Of a stretch of DNA of 64,000 bases, positions 1 to 8,728 are shown one piece after another. Source of the stretch: Nocardioides limicola (GTDB lineage: Bacteria; Actinomycetota; Actinomycetes; Propionibacteriales; Nocardioidaceae); contig NZ_JAERJA010000008.1 of NCBI RefSeq assembly GCF_016827675.1, positions 62,001-126,000 of the forward strand, given 5' to 3'. Positions within the stretch are counted from its first letter, which is position 1. Every line of letters begins with the position of its first letter. A program made the translations under genes and the position numbers. The notes beneath the pieces were generated by a model, which saw nothing but the letters and a program-made list of their open reading frames with translations, had not been told where the DNA came from and made no database searches.

Positions 1-892
1 GTGTCTCGAGACCACCCCCGTCGTTGTTCGTTGGTCGAGTGCCGCCGAACTTGTGAGGCGGTGTAGCGAGACCCCCGCCACTGTCCCCGTCACCGTCGTC
101 GAGGTGGAGGTGGAGTTGGGTGCGGGCGAGTTCGCCGAGGGCTTTGGCGCGGCGTACGTTGAGTGATTCGGTGGATCCCAGTTCGCGGTACTGCGCGGCC
201 AGGGTGGTCAGGGCTTCTTGGAGGTCGAGCGCGTCGGCGGCGTCGATGACCCCGTTTACGCGGGCGTGGCAGACCTGCCCATCGATCAGGTCATCGAGGT
301 CGATGTCGACCCGGCGACCCTCGAGGCCGTCGAGGCGGCGCTGTTCGGCCTCCTCGGGGTCGAACCGGGTGAGTGCCTCGTTCAGGATCCGATCCAACGC
401 GGTGGGACCGATGCGTCCTGCGGCGGGGGCGACCTGACCGTCGACCCACGCCGCGCCGGCCTGGGGGAGCTTCATGGTCTGGGAGGCGATCCGGCGTGCT
501 GCCCAGCCGGGGACCTCACCAGCACGGACCCGGGTCCAGGTCTTCCGGAGTCGGTGGGCCAGTTCCAGACACTCACCCAGATACTTCTTTGCCGATTCGG
601 TGGATCGGCCCAGGGCGGCGGCGTACTCGATGACCGCGGATTCTGACACCTGAGGGGCACCCTCACCGGCCAGGGCGCAGGACCGGTCCCCGAACCAGTG
701 CCCGGCTGCGTCGGTGTCAGTGGTCGGGGTGTTGATCCCGCAGTACTTCACCGCCGCCACCATCGCGGCCGCCTCGACCAGAAGGGCCTCGGCCTGCTGG
801 GTGCGCAGGAAGTCGAGCACCTCACCCGAGGTGTCGAGATCTTCGAGCTGCTCCGCCTTCATGAGAACAAGCCAACCAGGAGCCTCCGACAT
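1..892 (-). CDS. DUF222 (13E12-type) protein, 3' part cut by the window edge
   Basis: The open frame runs off the left edge, so about 297 N-terminal residues are visible. The reading (SEAPGWLVLMKAEQLEDLDT near the start, then an alpha-helical, Arg/Glu-rich region) matches the N-terminal DUF222 domain found in actinobacterial 13E12-repeat proteins, which usually end in an HNH nuclease domain. That domain would lie outside the window. The start could be ATG 892 (preceded by GAGGGG) or ATG 862. Positions 33-73 of the same frame contain a REP-like palindrome that also occurs in the adjacent intergenic cluster, so the gene carries a copy of the repeat inside its coding sequence. The cellular role of DUF222 proteins is not established; nuclease or mobile-element function is inference. 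Confidence 0.75.
   Translation of the reverse strand, partial: MSEAPGWLVLMKAEQLEDLDTSGEVLDFLRTQQAEALLVEAAAMVAAVKYCGINTPTTDTDAAGHWFGDRSCALAGEGAPQVSESAVIEYAAALGRSTESAKKYLGECLELAHRLRKTWTRVRAGEVPGWAARRIASQTMKLPQAGAAWVDGQVAPAAGRIGPTALDRILNEALTRFDPEEAEQRRLDGLEGRRVDIDLDDLIDGQVCHARVNGVIDAADALDLQEALTTLAAQYRELGSTESLNVRRAKALGELARTQLHLHLDDGDGDSGGGLATPPHKFGGTRPTNNDGGGLET
33..73. repeat. REP-like palindrome embedded in the DUF222 coding region
   Basis: The minus-strand copy starts GGTCTCGCTACACCGCC and ends GGCGGCACTCGACC. This is the same element as 1141-1180, differing mainly in the loop and at one outer base. It is read in frame as Gly-Leu-Ala-Thr-Pro-Pro and Gly-Gly-Thr-Arg-Pro within the DUF222 protein. 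Confidence 0.8.
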
Positions 893-922
893 TTCCGGAT
901 GACCCCTCACAGCCTGATCGGC

Positions 923-1180
923 GGTCGAGTAGCGAGCGCCAGCGAGCGTATCGAGACCCCGGACGCCTAGGGGGTGGCCTCGATACACCGCCTCGTTCCT
1001 CGGCGGCACTCGACCACCGAACGGGGGGCGGCACTCGACCACCGAAACCGGGCGGCACTCGACCACCGAACGCAGGCGTGGGTCGGCGGTCGAGTAGTGA
1101 GCGCCAGCGAGCGTATCGAGACCCCGGACGACTAGGGGGTGGTCTCGATACACCGCCTCGTTCCTCGGCGGCACTCGACC
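923..1180. repeat. Cluster of four REP-like palindromes in a 165-bp duplication
   Basis: Two element types alternate. Type 1 (923-958 and 1088-1123, 36 bp) begins GGTCGAGTAG and ends GCGTATCGAGACC. Type 2 (976-1015 and 1141-1180, 40 bp) begins GGYCTCGATACACCGCC and ends GGCGGCACTCGACC. Both types share the inverted ends GGTC(T)CGA...TCGAGACC/CTCGACC. The pair at 923-1015 is repeated at 1088-1180 with an exact shift of 165 bp, which indicates a tandem duplication of the whole unit. The layout resembles REP doublets (REPINs). No transposase is visible. Confidence 0.85.
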
Positions 1181-1300
1181 ACCGAACGGGGGGCGGCACT
1201 CGACCACCGAAACCGGGCGGCACTCGACCACCGGGCGGGGCGGCACTCGACCACCGAAACCGGGCGGCACTCGACCACCGAAACGGGGCGGCACTCGACC
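1001..1300. repeat. Short tandem repeats, about 24-bp unit, in two blocks (3 + 6 copies)
   Basis: The core GGCACTCGACC recurs at 1005, 1030, 1054 and again at 1170, 1195, 1219, 1242, 1266 and 1290, a period of 23-25 bp. The unit is the right half of the type 2 REP plus a short linker (ACCGAAACCGGGC). It looks like expansion of one palindrome arm. Apart from the repeats, the stretch 893-1362 contains no credible gene. Confidence 0.85.
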
Positions 1301-1348
1301 AAGGCGGGCGGGAGGGCGGAAATCCGGGGTCTGGGGGCGGGTGTCGGC

Positions 1349-1354
1349 TAGCGT
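1349..1354 (+). promoter_or_regulatory. -10 box (TAGCGT) of the phosphotransferase gene
   Basis: TAGCGT ends 8 nt before ATG 1363 and no Shine-Dalgarno sequence is present, which suggests a leaderless or near-leaderless mRNA. Confidence 0.45.
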
Positions 1355-1362
1355 CACCAGGT

Positions 1363-2268
1363 ATGTGGCAGCCGGAGCCCGGGTGGGTCTCGCTGCCCGG
1401 CGGTCTCAGTGCTTCCACGCTGGGCGTGTGGCGGGCCAGCATCGAGGGCCGGGCGGTGGTGGTCAAGCGGCTCATCGCGCCGTCGGAGGCCGACCCGCCG
1501 GAGTACTCCGACCCGGAGCACTTCGCCTACTGGCGCCGGTCGGCGGACGTGGTCAGCTACGACGCGGTGACCGACACCCCCGGTCTGCGGGGGCCGACCT
1601 CGGAGGTCAGCGAGGACGCGGACGGGATCACCATCGTCGCCGACTGGGTGGAGGACGCCGCCAACCCGGGGCTCTTTGCGGCCAGGTCGATGGGCGCTTT
1701 CGCCGGTGCCGAGATCGGACACCTGCGCTGGCTCGCCCGGCGGCAACTCCGGGACCGTCTGGCGCGGGTGGCTCAGCGTGGTGGTTGGCCGACGCTGGCG
1801 CAGACCAGCGCGGCCCGGGTCACCGCCACCCTCTGGGACCGACGCGACGAGTTCCTCGACCTGATCGACCAGTTGCCCCAGGTGCCCCAGCACGGTGACC
1901 CGATCCCGGCCAACCTGCCCGGCCGGGACGGGGACACGCTGGTTGCCGTGGACTGGGGAAGCCTGGGGCTCGGCCCGGTCGGTGGCGACCTCGGCTACCA
2001 CATGCTGATGGCCCGGGAGGAGTTCGAGCCACTGCTCGACGCCTACCTGCTCGGGCTCCCCGACGGGCTGGCCTCGCCGGACCAGGTCGGCCTCGGCGCC
2101 CGGGTCACCGGTGTCTACACGGTCCTCACCAGGGTGGAGTGGGCGCTGGCCAGGGCCGCTGAGGGGGAGGGCGAGCTTGCCCTCAAGTTCCGGCACCCGA
2201 GTGTGGCGCCGCACCTGCGCAGCCTGCAGCGGCAGGCCGCTCACGTCGAGGCCCTGCTGGGCTGGTGA
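1363..2268 (+). CDS. Phosphotransferase-like protein (APH/choline kinase fold)
   Basis: The 301-residue protein has the kinase-like catalytic motif HGDPIPAN at about residues 177-184 (HxDxxxxN Brenner motif) and VAVDWGSLG at about 195-203, where the Asp would bind Mg2+. The N-terminal lobe keeps a Lys in VVVKRL, which may contact ATP. The substrate is unknown; related proteins phosphorylate aminoglycosides, choline or metabolites. The frame is open back to 1078, but the extra 95 codons only translate the repeats. ATG 1363, preceded by a -10 box, is therefore preferred. It stands alone upstream of the asparaginase gene. Confidence 0.75.
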   Translation: MWQPEPGWVSLPGGLSASTLGVWRASIEGRAVVVKRLIAPSEADPPEYSDPEHFAYWRRSADVVSYDAVTDTPGLRGPTSEVSEDADGITIVADWVEDAANPGLFAARSMGAFAGAEIGHLRWLARRQLRDRLARVAQRGGWPTLAQTSAARVTATLWDRRDEFLDLIDQLPQVPQHGDPIPANLPGRDGDTLVAVDWGSLGLGPVGGDLGYHMLMAREEFEPLLDAYLLGLPDGLASPDQVGLGARVTGVYTVLTRVEWALARAAEGEGELALKFRHPSVAPHLRSLQRQAAHVEALLGW

Positions 2269-2293
2269 CGCGTCGGCGCGGGTGCGTGGAAGC

Positions 2294-3319
2294 ATGGCGG
2301 ATGTGTCCCATGAACTCGTTGCCGAAGTCGTCCGATCCGGGCTGGTGGAGAGTGTCCACCACGGGTCGGTGGTCGCCCTCGACCAGAGCGGAGCCGTCGT
2401 ACTCGCCGTCGGCGCGGTGGACTTGGCGATGTTCCCTCGATCCGCCAACAAGCCCATGCAGGCAGCGGCGATGGTCGGCCTCGGCCTGGACCTGGAGACC
2501 GAACTGCTCGCACTGGTCGCGGCCAGCCACTCCGGCGAACCCTTCCATCGCGACGGCACCCGACGCATCCTTGCCACTGTGGGACTCGACGAGACCGCCC
2601 TCCAGAACACCCCGGGCTATCCACTCGACCCCGTGGAGGAGCGCCACTACTGTCGCGAGGGCCACGCAGCCGCCGCGGTCACGGCCGACTGCTCGGGCAA
2701 GCATGCGGGGATGCTGGCCACCTGCCGGATCAACGGATGGTCGACCACCGACTACCTCCGGCCCGACCATCCGCTGCAGCAGCAGATCGCCGCGACGTTG
2801 GAGCGGCTGGCCGGTGAGCCCATCACCCACACGGGCGTCGATGGCTGTGGTGCCCCGGTGGCCTCGCTCACCCTGACCGGCCTGGCCCGGGCCTTCCGGA
2901 CGATGTCACTCGGTGAGCCCGACAGCCCGGAGCGGCGCGTGGCGATCGCCGTACAACAGCACCCGGAGTGGGCCAGCGGCACCCGTCGCGACGAACTCCT
3001 CCTGGTTCGCGGCGTGCCGGGACTGTTCGCGAAGGCGGGCGCCGAAGGCGTGTTCGCGGCGGGACTGGACGACGGCCGCTCGGTCGCGATCAAGATCGCC
3101 GACGGGCAGTCCCGCCCGCGGCCGGTGGTGATGGCGGCAGCGCTGCGGATGCTCGGCCTCGCCCACCCGGTCCTGGACGAACTGGGCTCGGCCCCCGTGC
3201 TCGGTGGCGGTCAGCCCGTCGGCGAGTTGCGTGCCGCGACCTCAGGCTGGGGTCACGTGCACCAGGGTGACCGTCTCGGGACGGCGCCTCGGGACCCAGA
3301 ATCCCCGCTCGGCGAGTGA
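2294..3319 (+). CDS. Type II (Rhizobium-etli-type) L-asparaginase
   Basis: The 341-residue protein belongs to the asparaginase II family (PF06089), which hydrolyses L-asparagine to aspartate and ammonia. It keeps Ser50-x-x-Lys53 (SANK), the ASHSGEP segment near residue 80, Cys133-x-x-Lys136 (CSGK) and Cys185 (DGCGAP). These correspond, from memory of the ReAV structure, to the Ser-Lys catalytic pair and the Cys/Lys/Cys zinc site. No signal peptide is seen, so it is probably cytoplasmic. ATG 2294 lies 25 nt after the phosphotransferase stop. The last 78 bp overlap the 3' end of the convergent alpha-galactosidase gene. Confidence 0.88.
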   Translation: MADVSHELVAEVVRSGLVESVHHGSVVALDQSGAVVLAVGAVDLAMFPRSANKPMQAAAMVGLGLDLETELLALVAASHSGEPFHRDGTRRILATVGLDETALQNTPGYPLDPVEERHYCREGHAAAAVTADCSGKHAGMLATCRINGWSTTDYLRPDHPLQQQIAATLERLAGEPITHTGVDGCGAPVASLTLTGLARAFRTMSLGEPDSPERRVAIAVQQHPEWASGTRRDELLLVRGVPGLFAKAGAEGVFAAGLDDGRSVAIKIADGQSRPRPVVMAAALRMLGLAHPVLDELGSAPVLGGGQPVGELRAATSGWGHVHQGDRLGTAPRDPESPLGE

Positions 3320-5365
3320 TCGCCCCGTCACCACGGCCCCATCGGTCGGTCCGGCGCCGGGCAGCGGAGAGGCCATGCTCACCTGGGTGTGGTCGACCGG
3401 CCCCTCCCACGCCAGCCGGTACGACTGCTCCGGATCCAGACCCGGCACCCGCACGGAGACGCCCCGATTGTGGGCAGACTCGTCGAGCTGCACATGGGCC
3501 ATCAGCGCTTCGTGGCGGTCGTCACTGACGACGCCGTGCAGCAGCACGGCCGGATCGCTGGACGCCGGGCGCACCACCCTGCCGGTGTGCAGCAGTGGCC
3601 GGAACCGCTGGTGCCGCGCCACCCACTCCCTGAGCCCCACCAGGTCGCTGGCGCTTGCCTCGGTCAGGTCCCATTCGATGCCGAACGCACCGAACATCGC
3701 CGTCGCCGCGCGGAAGTCCAGCCCGAAGGTGCGCCCGGTGATGTGTGAGGTGGGTGCCGAGACATGGGCGCCCAGGTACTCCGGCGCCACCAGCAGTGAC
3801 GACCAACGCTGGATCTGCTGACGCGCCAGCGCGTCGGTCATGTCCGAGGTCCACACCCGCTGCACCCGTTCCAACACCCCGAAGTCGATCCGTCCCCCTC
3901 CGGAGGCGCAACTCTCCCAGGCCACCGTCGGATGCCGGCTCCGGATCTCATCCAGCAGCCGATAGAACGCCTGCGTCTGACGGTGCACCGTCGGCGCACC
4001 GCCGAGCAGGCCGCTGCCCGCCTCGAGCAGGTCGCGGTTGTGGTCCCACTTCACGTAGTCGACCGGCAGTTCGGTGAGTACGGCGTCCAGTCGGGCGAGC
4101 AGATGGTCGAAGACCTCGGGTCGGGAGAGGTCCAGAGCCCACTGGTGGCGGTGCAGCAGCGGCTGCCGGTCGTCGGCCGCGGCGAGGATCCAGTCGGGGT
4201 GCGCCCGGAACAGGTCGGAGTCGGGGTTGACCATCTCGGGCTCGAACCAGAGGCCGAACTCCATGCCCAGACCGCGCACGTGGTCAGCGAGGGGCCCGAG
4301 ACCGTCGGGCCACACCTGCTCGTCCACCCACCAGTCACCCAGACCGGCCGTGTCGTCACGGCGGTGCCGGAACCAGCCATCGTCGAGCACGAAGCGCTCC
4401 ACGCCGACCTCGGCCGCGCGGTCGGCGATCCGGCGCAACCGGTCGACGTCGTGGTTGAAGTAGATCGCCTCCCACACGTTGAGCACCACCGGCTGCTGCG
4501 TGGGGTGAGCGGCGAGGGCGCGCTGGTGCCCATGCCAGCAGGCGGCCAGTCCGTCGAGGCCGTCGTCCGCGGCCGCGAAGTACACCCACGGCGTGCGGTA
4601 GCTCTCGCCCTCGGCGAGCACCACTTCACCGGGGAGCAGCAACTCGCCGCCGCCCAGGGTGGTTCCCGACGCCGCGTCACGCTCCACGCGCAGCACCGAG
4701 TTGCCGCTCCAGCCGACGTGTACGCCGAGCACCCGGCCGTGCGTGAAGCCGAAGCCGGTGGTGCCGAGCACCGCCATCGTGGCGGCGTCGAGGCCGGGGC
4801 GCCCGGTGCGACCCTCGCGGAGCCACAGACCGTCGGTCACCTGGTGCCGCTGCGGACTTCGCTCCCGCTCGTGCCGCCCGGTGAAGTCGAGCACTTCGAT
4901 CAGGTCGTCCTCCACCGGCAGCGCGACCTCCAGCCCGTCGACCAGATAGTGACCCGCCGCAGTGTTGGTGAGCGTGTACCGCACCCGCAGTGCGCCACCG
5001 GGCAGCGACTCGAACTCCGCCTCGAATGCCAGGCCCGCAGACTCATCGACACCGCTGATGCCCAGCCGGTCCGGGTCCGGGTCGATGCCGGTGGTGACGA
5101 AGTGGGTGCTCCAGGCACGACCGCTGGTGAGCCGATTCCCCTCCGTGGCGACGCGATGCCCGCGCAGGTGCGGACGGGTGAAGCGACCACGAGCGTGCTC
5201 GCCGAGCAGCGGCGTGCCCGGTCCGCGGGCCACGTCCGGGCGCCCGGTGGCCCCGCCACCGCTGCTGCCGCAGAACAGCACGGTGGGGAGCCCCGGACCC
5301 CGGATGTCCAGCTCGATACCGGTGCCGGGACTACCTCCTCCAGGGAAGAGCAGTGGAGATGTCAA
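3242..5365 (-). CDS. Alpha-galactosidase, GH36
   Basis: This 707-residue cytoplasmic enzyme would hydrolyse terminal alpha-1,6-galactosyl residues of melibiose or raffinose-type sugars. GH36 hallmarks are present: the nucleophile motif KWDHNRD (Asp near residue 441), the acid/base motif SDMTDA (Asp near 508), WFEPEMVN and SCASGGGR. The N-terminal segment matching GPGLPTVL begins about 20 residues in, which fits family length only if translation starts at TTG 5365. That TTG overlaps the TGA of the upstream permease, suggesting translational coupling. No ATG or GTG lies nearby. A strong GGAGGAGG sits about 27 nt inside the gene with no start after it. Last gene of the binding-protein/permease operon. 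Confidence 0.9.
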   Translation of the reverse strand: MTSPLLFPGGGSPGTGIELDIRGPGLPTVLFCGSSGGGATGRPDVARGPGTPLLGEHARGRFTRPHLRGHRVATEGNRLTSGRAWSTHFVTTGIDPDPDRLGISGVDESAGLAFEAEFESLPGGALRVRYTLTNTAAGHYLVDGLEVALPVEDDLIEVLDFTGRHERERSPQRHQVTDGLWLREGRTGRPGLDAATMAVLGTTGFGFTHGRVLGVHVGWSGNSVLRVERDAASGTTLGGGELLLPGEVVLAEGESYRTPWVYFAAADDGLDGLAACWHGHQRALAAHPTQQPVVLNVWEAIYFNHDVDRLRRIADRAAEVGVERFVLDDGWFRHRRDDTAGLGDWWVDEQVWPDGLGPLADHVRGLGMEFGLWFEPEMVNPDSDLFRAHPDWILAAADDRQPLLHRHQWALDLSRPEVFDHLLARLDAVLTELPVDYVKWDHNRDLLEAGSGLLGGAPTVHRQTQAFYRLLDEIRSRHPTVAWESCASGGGRIDFGVLERVQRVWTSDMTDALARQQIQRWSSLLVAPEYLGAHVSAPTSHITGRTFGLDFRAATAMFGAFGIEWDLTEASASDLVGLREWVARHQRFRPLLHTGRVVRPASSDPAVLLHGVVSDDRHEALMAHVQLDESAHNRGVSVRVPGLDPEQSYRLAWEGPVDHTQVSMASPLPGAGPTDGAVVTGRSLAERGFWVPRRRPETVTLVHVTPA

Positions 5366-6273
5366 CCCTTGACGGCTCCCGCAGTGAGGCCCCGCACGAA
5401 GAACCGCTGCAGCAGCAGGAACACCATGATCGGCACGATCATCGAGAAGAAGCCCGCTGCCGTGACCAGTTCCTGGCCCTGGCCCTGCTGTCCCAGCATC
5501 TGCGAGATCGACACCGTCAGCGGGGCGCGTTCGCCCGGGCCGAGGAAGACCAGCGCGACCAGGAGGTCGTTCCACACCCACAGGAACTGGAAGATCGCGA
5601 TCGAGGCGATCGCCGGGACCGACATCGGCAGCACCAGCCGCCAGAAGGTCTGGAACTGGCTGGCGCCGTCGATCTTCGCCGACTCGATCACGGTCCTGGG
5701 CAGCGACGACATGAAGTTGCGCAGCACGTAGATGGCCAACGACATCCCGAAGCCCACATGGAACAGCCAGACCGCCGGGAAGGTGCCGCCGATGCCGATG
5801 TCACGGTAGATCTTCAGCACCGGGACGAAGGCGACGAAGTTCGGGATGATCAGCATCGTCACCACCACGATGAACAGCACGTCACGTCCGGGGAACTCCA
5901 TGAAGGTGAACGCGTACGCCGCGAACGCCGCGATCAGCAGCGGGATGAACGTGGCCGGTAGCGCGATGGCCAGGCTGTTGATGAAGGCGTCGCCCAGGTT
6001 CCGCCCCTGGATGGCGTTCACGTAGTTGTCGAAGGTGAGCCGGGTGATGCTGGCCGGATCGGTGAAGAGCCGCCACCAGCCGCCTTCGGCCTGGTCGTCG
6101 CGACTGCGGAACGAGGTGAGCAGCAAGCCGATCACCGGCACGACCCACAAGAACACCAGGATCGCGAGGGTGATCCGGGAGAACCAGCCAGTCTTGGCGT
6201 GCCTGTCCTCGCCGCCCTTCATCTTGGCCTCACGCTTGCCGACCCCAACGGGGGGATGCACGGGAGCACTCAT
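5362..6273 (-). CDS. Sugar ABC transporter permease, MalG type
   Basis: The 303-residue protein has about six membrane segments and the inner-membrane EAA loop (ESAKIDGASQFQTFWRLVLP) that docks the ATPase. It ends in the usual short tail of carbohydrate uptake CUT1 permeases. ATG 6273 has GAGGAGG upstream and overlaps the stop of the partner permease by 4 bp (ATGA). With the other permease and the binding protein it would form the alpha-galactoside importer. Confidence 0.93.
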   Translation of the reverse strand: MSAPVHPPVGVGKREAKMKGGEDRHAKTGWFSRITLAILVFLWVVPVIGLLLTSFRSRDDQAEGGWWRLFTDPASITRLTFDNYVNAIQGRNLGDAFINSLAIALPATFIPLLIAAFAAYAFTFMEFPGRDVLFIVVVTMLIIPNFVAFVPVLKIYRDIGIGGTFPAVWLFHVGFGMSLAIYVLRNFMSSLPRTVIESAKIDGASQFQTFWRLVLPMSVPAIASIAIFQFLWVWNDLLVALVFLGPGERAPLTVSISQMLGQQGQGQELVTAAGFFSMIVPIMVFLLLQRFFVRGLTAGAVKG

Positions 6274-7262
6274 CGGTTCGCCTCCTCACGCCGGAAGTTG
6301 CGGACTTGGTAGGCCATCACCGGGATGATCGCGATCATCAGCATGACCACGATCGCCGAGGCCGCGCCCTGGTTGTTGTTGGTGAAGAACTGGGCATAGA
6401 ACTCATTGGCGACCACGTTCGTATTGAAATTGCCGTTGGTCATCACATAGACGATGTCGAAGATCTTCATCACCGCTATCAGCACCGTGACGAAGACCGT
6501 GACGATCGTCGACCAGATCTGCGGCACGATCACCTTGGTGAAGATCTGTGCCTCGTTGGCGCCGTCGATCCTGGCGGCCTCCAGGGTGTCCACGGGGACT
6601 CCCTTGACCGCCGCGGACAGCAGCACCATCGCGAAGCCCGCCTGGGCCCACAACAGCATCACCATCAGCAGCATGCTGTTGAACCGGAAGGCGCTCTCCT
6701 GGACCCAGGGGACGGGATCGCCGCCGAGGGCGACGACGATCGCGTTCTGGATGCCGACCTGGGGAGTGCCCAGTGGCCGGAAGTCGTAGACCAGCCCCCA
6801 GACGGTGCCTGCGCCGACGAGGCTGATCGCCATCGGCATGAAGATGATCGTCTTGACCGCGCGCTCGGCCTTCTCGCGGAGCCGGTCGGCCATCACCGCG
6901 ACCGCCAACCCGACCATCACGGTCGCGGTCGGGACGATGATGATCCATAGGAGTGTGTTGAAGAGCGTGTCGCGGAACGCGGGACTCCCCAGCAGGTCGC
7001 GGTAGTTGTCGAGGCCGGTCCAGGACTCGGCCGGGAAGCCGACCCGGGTCTTGAAGCTGTAGATCACGGTCTGGATTGCCGGATAGACCAGGAACATGGT
7101 GATCGCCGCATAGGCGGGCAGGATGTAGAAGAACGGTTTGAGTCGTTCCTCCCACCGGCTTGGTAACGCCTCGGCCAGCTTGTTCAGGAGCCAGAAGAGC
7201 AGAACCGCCACTCCGATGCCGGCCAGGACTGTGATGAGGGCTGTCGTCACCTTCAGGAGCAT
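6270..7262 (-). CDS. Sugar ABC transporter permease, MalF type
   Basis: The 330-residue protein has a first hydrophobic helix at residues 1-30, a second group from about residue 45, and the EAA loop LEAARIDGANEAQIFTKVIV. The extended N-terminus is typical of the larger CUT1 permease. ATG 7262 is preceded by GGAGGACGAAC, a good ribosome-binding site. It follows the binding-protein gene after a 133-bp gap containing a GC-rich stem-loop. Confidence 0.93.
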   Translation of the reverse strand: MLLKVTTALITVLAGIGVAVLLFWLLNKLAEALPSRWEERLKPFFYILPAYAAITMFLVYPAIQTVIYSFKTRVGFPAESWTGLDNYRDLLGSPAFRDTLFNTLLWIIIVPTATVMVGLAVAVMADRLREKAERAVKTIIFMPMAISLVGAGTVWGLVYDFRPLGTPQVGIQNAIVVALGGDPVPWVQESAFRFNSMLLMVMLLWAQAGFAMVLLSAAVKGVPVDTLEAARIDGANEAQIFTKVIVPQIWSTIVTVFVTVLIAVMKIFDIVYVMTNGNFNTNVVANEFYAQFFTNNNQGAASAIVVMLMIAIIPVMAYQVRNFRREEANR

Positions 7263-7334
7263 GTTCGTCCTCCTACCGAGTCATCTCGGGATAGGTGGGT
7301 CGGATGATCGTGACGCGAGGGGGAGGGGGCCGGA

Positions 7335-7370
7335 GGCGCGCGGGACAGTGACGGTTCACGTCTGCGCGCC
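7335..7370 (-). terminator. GC-rich stem-loop between binding-protein and permease genes
   Basis: GGCGCGC (7335-7341) pairs with GCGCGCC (7364-7370). Such hairpins after a binding-protein gene usually stabilise its mRNA or partly terminate transcription, giving more binding protein than permease. No T-tract is seen, so partial attenuation is inference. Confidence 0.45.
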
Positions 7371-7395
7371 CCCGACCCTTCTCCATGTCAGCGGG

Positions 7396-8691
7396 TCAGT
7401 TGGCCGGCCAGCTGTTGTCGATGGTCGTCAAAGCATCGTCGAGCGACTTCCGCCCGGAGATCCAATCCGTCATCTCCGTCCAGAACGTCCCGGCACCGAC
7501 CTGGGCCGGCATCGAGTCGGATCCGTCGAACAGGAACGCTGTCGCGTCGTAGGCCACCCCGGCGATGTTCCGCACGGTGTCGTTGGCGTACAGCGAGACG
7601 TCGAAGACGCGGTGCGGGGACAGGAACGACGAGTTCGTCGCCGCCGTGTTGCCGACGTCGGCCTGCGCCAGGATCCGCATCGCCTCCTGCGCGTCCGGGT
7701 TGTCGCTGAGCAGGACCGCCAGGTCGCCGCCACCCATCACCGGGTTCTCACCGCCGACCTCGGCCGGCGGGAAGCCGGTCACGCCGAGCTCCTCGTCGGC
7801 GTTCTCGAAGATTCGATCCGGCAGGAAGTCCGGAGCGACGAAGAACGAACCCTGCTTGAGCAGCCAGCACTGGGGACCTGCCTGGTTGAACATCGGCCGT
7901 GCTGCGTCACCGAACGGCGTGGCCGCGATCGCCCTGCGACCACCCTGGACGTTGCCCTCGGTGAACGCGACCTCCTCGAAGTACGCCGCAGCCTCACGCA
8001 CCACGTCGGAGTCGAACGGGATCTCACCGGCGACCCACTGGTTGTACTCCTCGGGGCTGCCGACGCGCATGATCAGGTCCTCGAACCAGTCGGTGGCCAC
8101 CCAGCCGGTGGCGGCACCGGACTCCATGGTCAGGCACCAGGGGGTCCCACCGTCGCCGCGGATCTGATCGGCCAGAGCGGTGAGCTCGTCGAGGGAGTTG
8201 GGGGTCTCGTAGCCGGCGTCCTCGAAGGCCTTCTTGGGGTAGAAGAGCAACGACTTGACGTTCATCGAGGTCAGCAGCCCGTAGAGCTGCCCGTCGACCA
8301 TGCCGGCGTCGATGGCGCCCGGCACCATGCTGTCCTCGAGCGCACCGAGGTCGAGCACGTCATCAAGGGGGTACGCCGCACCGAGCTCGACGATCGAGGC
8401 GACCACACCTGGTTGCGGCACCAAGGCGATGTCCGGTGGGTTGCCCGCCTGGATCCGGGTCTTGACGAGTACGTCGATGGAGTCGACCCGCTCGACCTTG
8501 ACATCGATGCCGGCCTCCTCGGCCTTGGCCATGATCTCCTCGGTCAGCCCGTCGACCACGGTCTCGTCAAGCGACATCCAGATCGTCACCTGGCCGCTGC
8601 TGGTTTCACCGCCGTTGCCGCCGCAGGCGGCAAGGCCCAGCGCTACGGCAATCGCCAGCGCCATCGTTCTGGTGCGACGTGGCATTCGCAT
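7396..8691 (-). CDS. Sugar ABC transporter substrate-binding lipoprotein
   Basis: The 431-residue protein starts with a lipoprotein signal peptide: Arg-rich N-terminus, hydrophobic core and lipobox LAAC with Cys23. The mature part has the extracellular solute-binding protein family 1 pattern (TIWMSLDE near the start and PGVVASIVELGAAYPLDD further on). It would capture alpha-galactosides outside the membrane for the two permeases. ATG 8691 follows GAGGAGGAG. It is the first gene of the leftward operon and is divergent from the LacI regulator. Confidence 0.92.
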   Translation of the reverse strand: MRMPRRTRTMALAIAVALGLAACGGNGGETSSGQVTIWMSLDETVVDGLTEEIMAKAEEAGIDVKVERVDSIDVLVKTRIQAGNPPDIALVPQPGVVASIVELGAAYPLDDVLDLGALEDSMVPGAIDAGMVDGQLYGLLTSMNVKSLLFYPKKAFEDAGYETPNSLDELTALADQIRGDGGTPWCLTMESGAATGWVATDWFEDLIMRVGSPEEYNQWVAGEIPFDSDVVREAAAYFEEVAFTEGNVQGGRRAIAATPFGDAARPMFNQAGPQCWLLKQGSFFVAPDFLPDRIFENADEELGVTGFPPAEVGGENPVMGGGDLAVLLSDNPDAQEAMRILAQADVGNTAATNSSFLSPHRVFDVSLYANDTVRNIAGVAYDATAFLFDGSDSMPAQVGAGTFWTEMTDWISGRKSLDDALTTIDNSWPAN

Positions 8692-8728
8692 CGTCGTCTC
8701 CTCCTCGAACCTTGGTCATGCACCCTGT

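Noticed and set aside
1078..1362. N-terminal extension of the phosphotransferase frame through the repeats
   Set aside because: The extra residues translate only the REP and tandem repeats; a -10 box and ATG 1363 give a normal family length.
3242..5581. Longer alpha-galactosidase start within the permease gene
   Set aside because: The first 72 codons are out-of-frame permease sequence; conserved GH36 sequence begins after TTG 5365.
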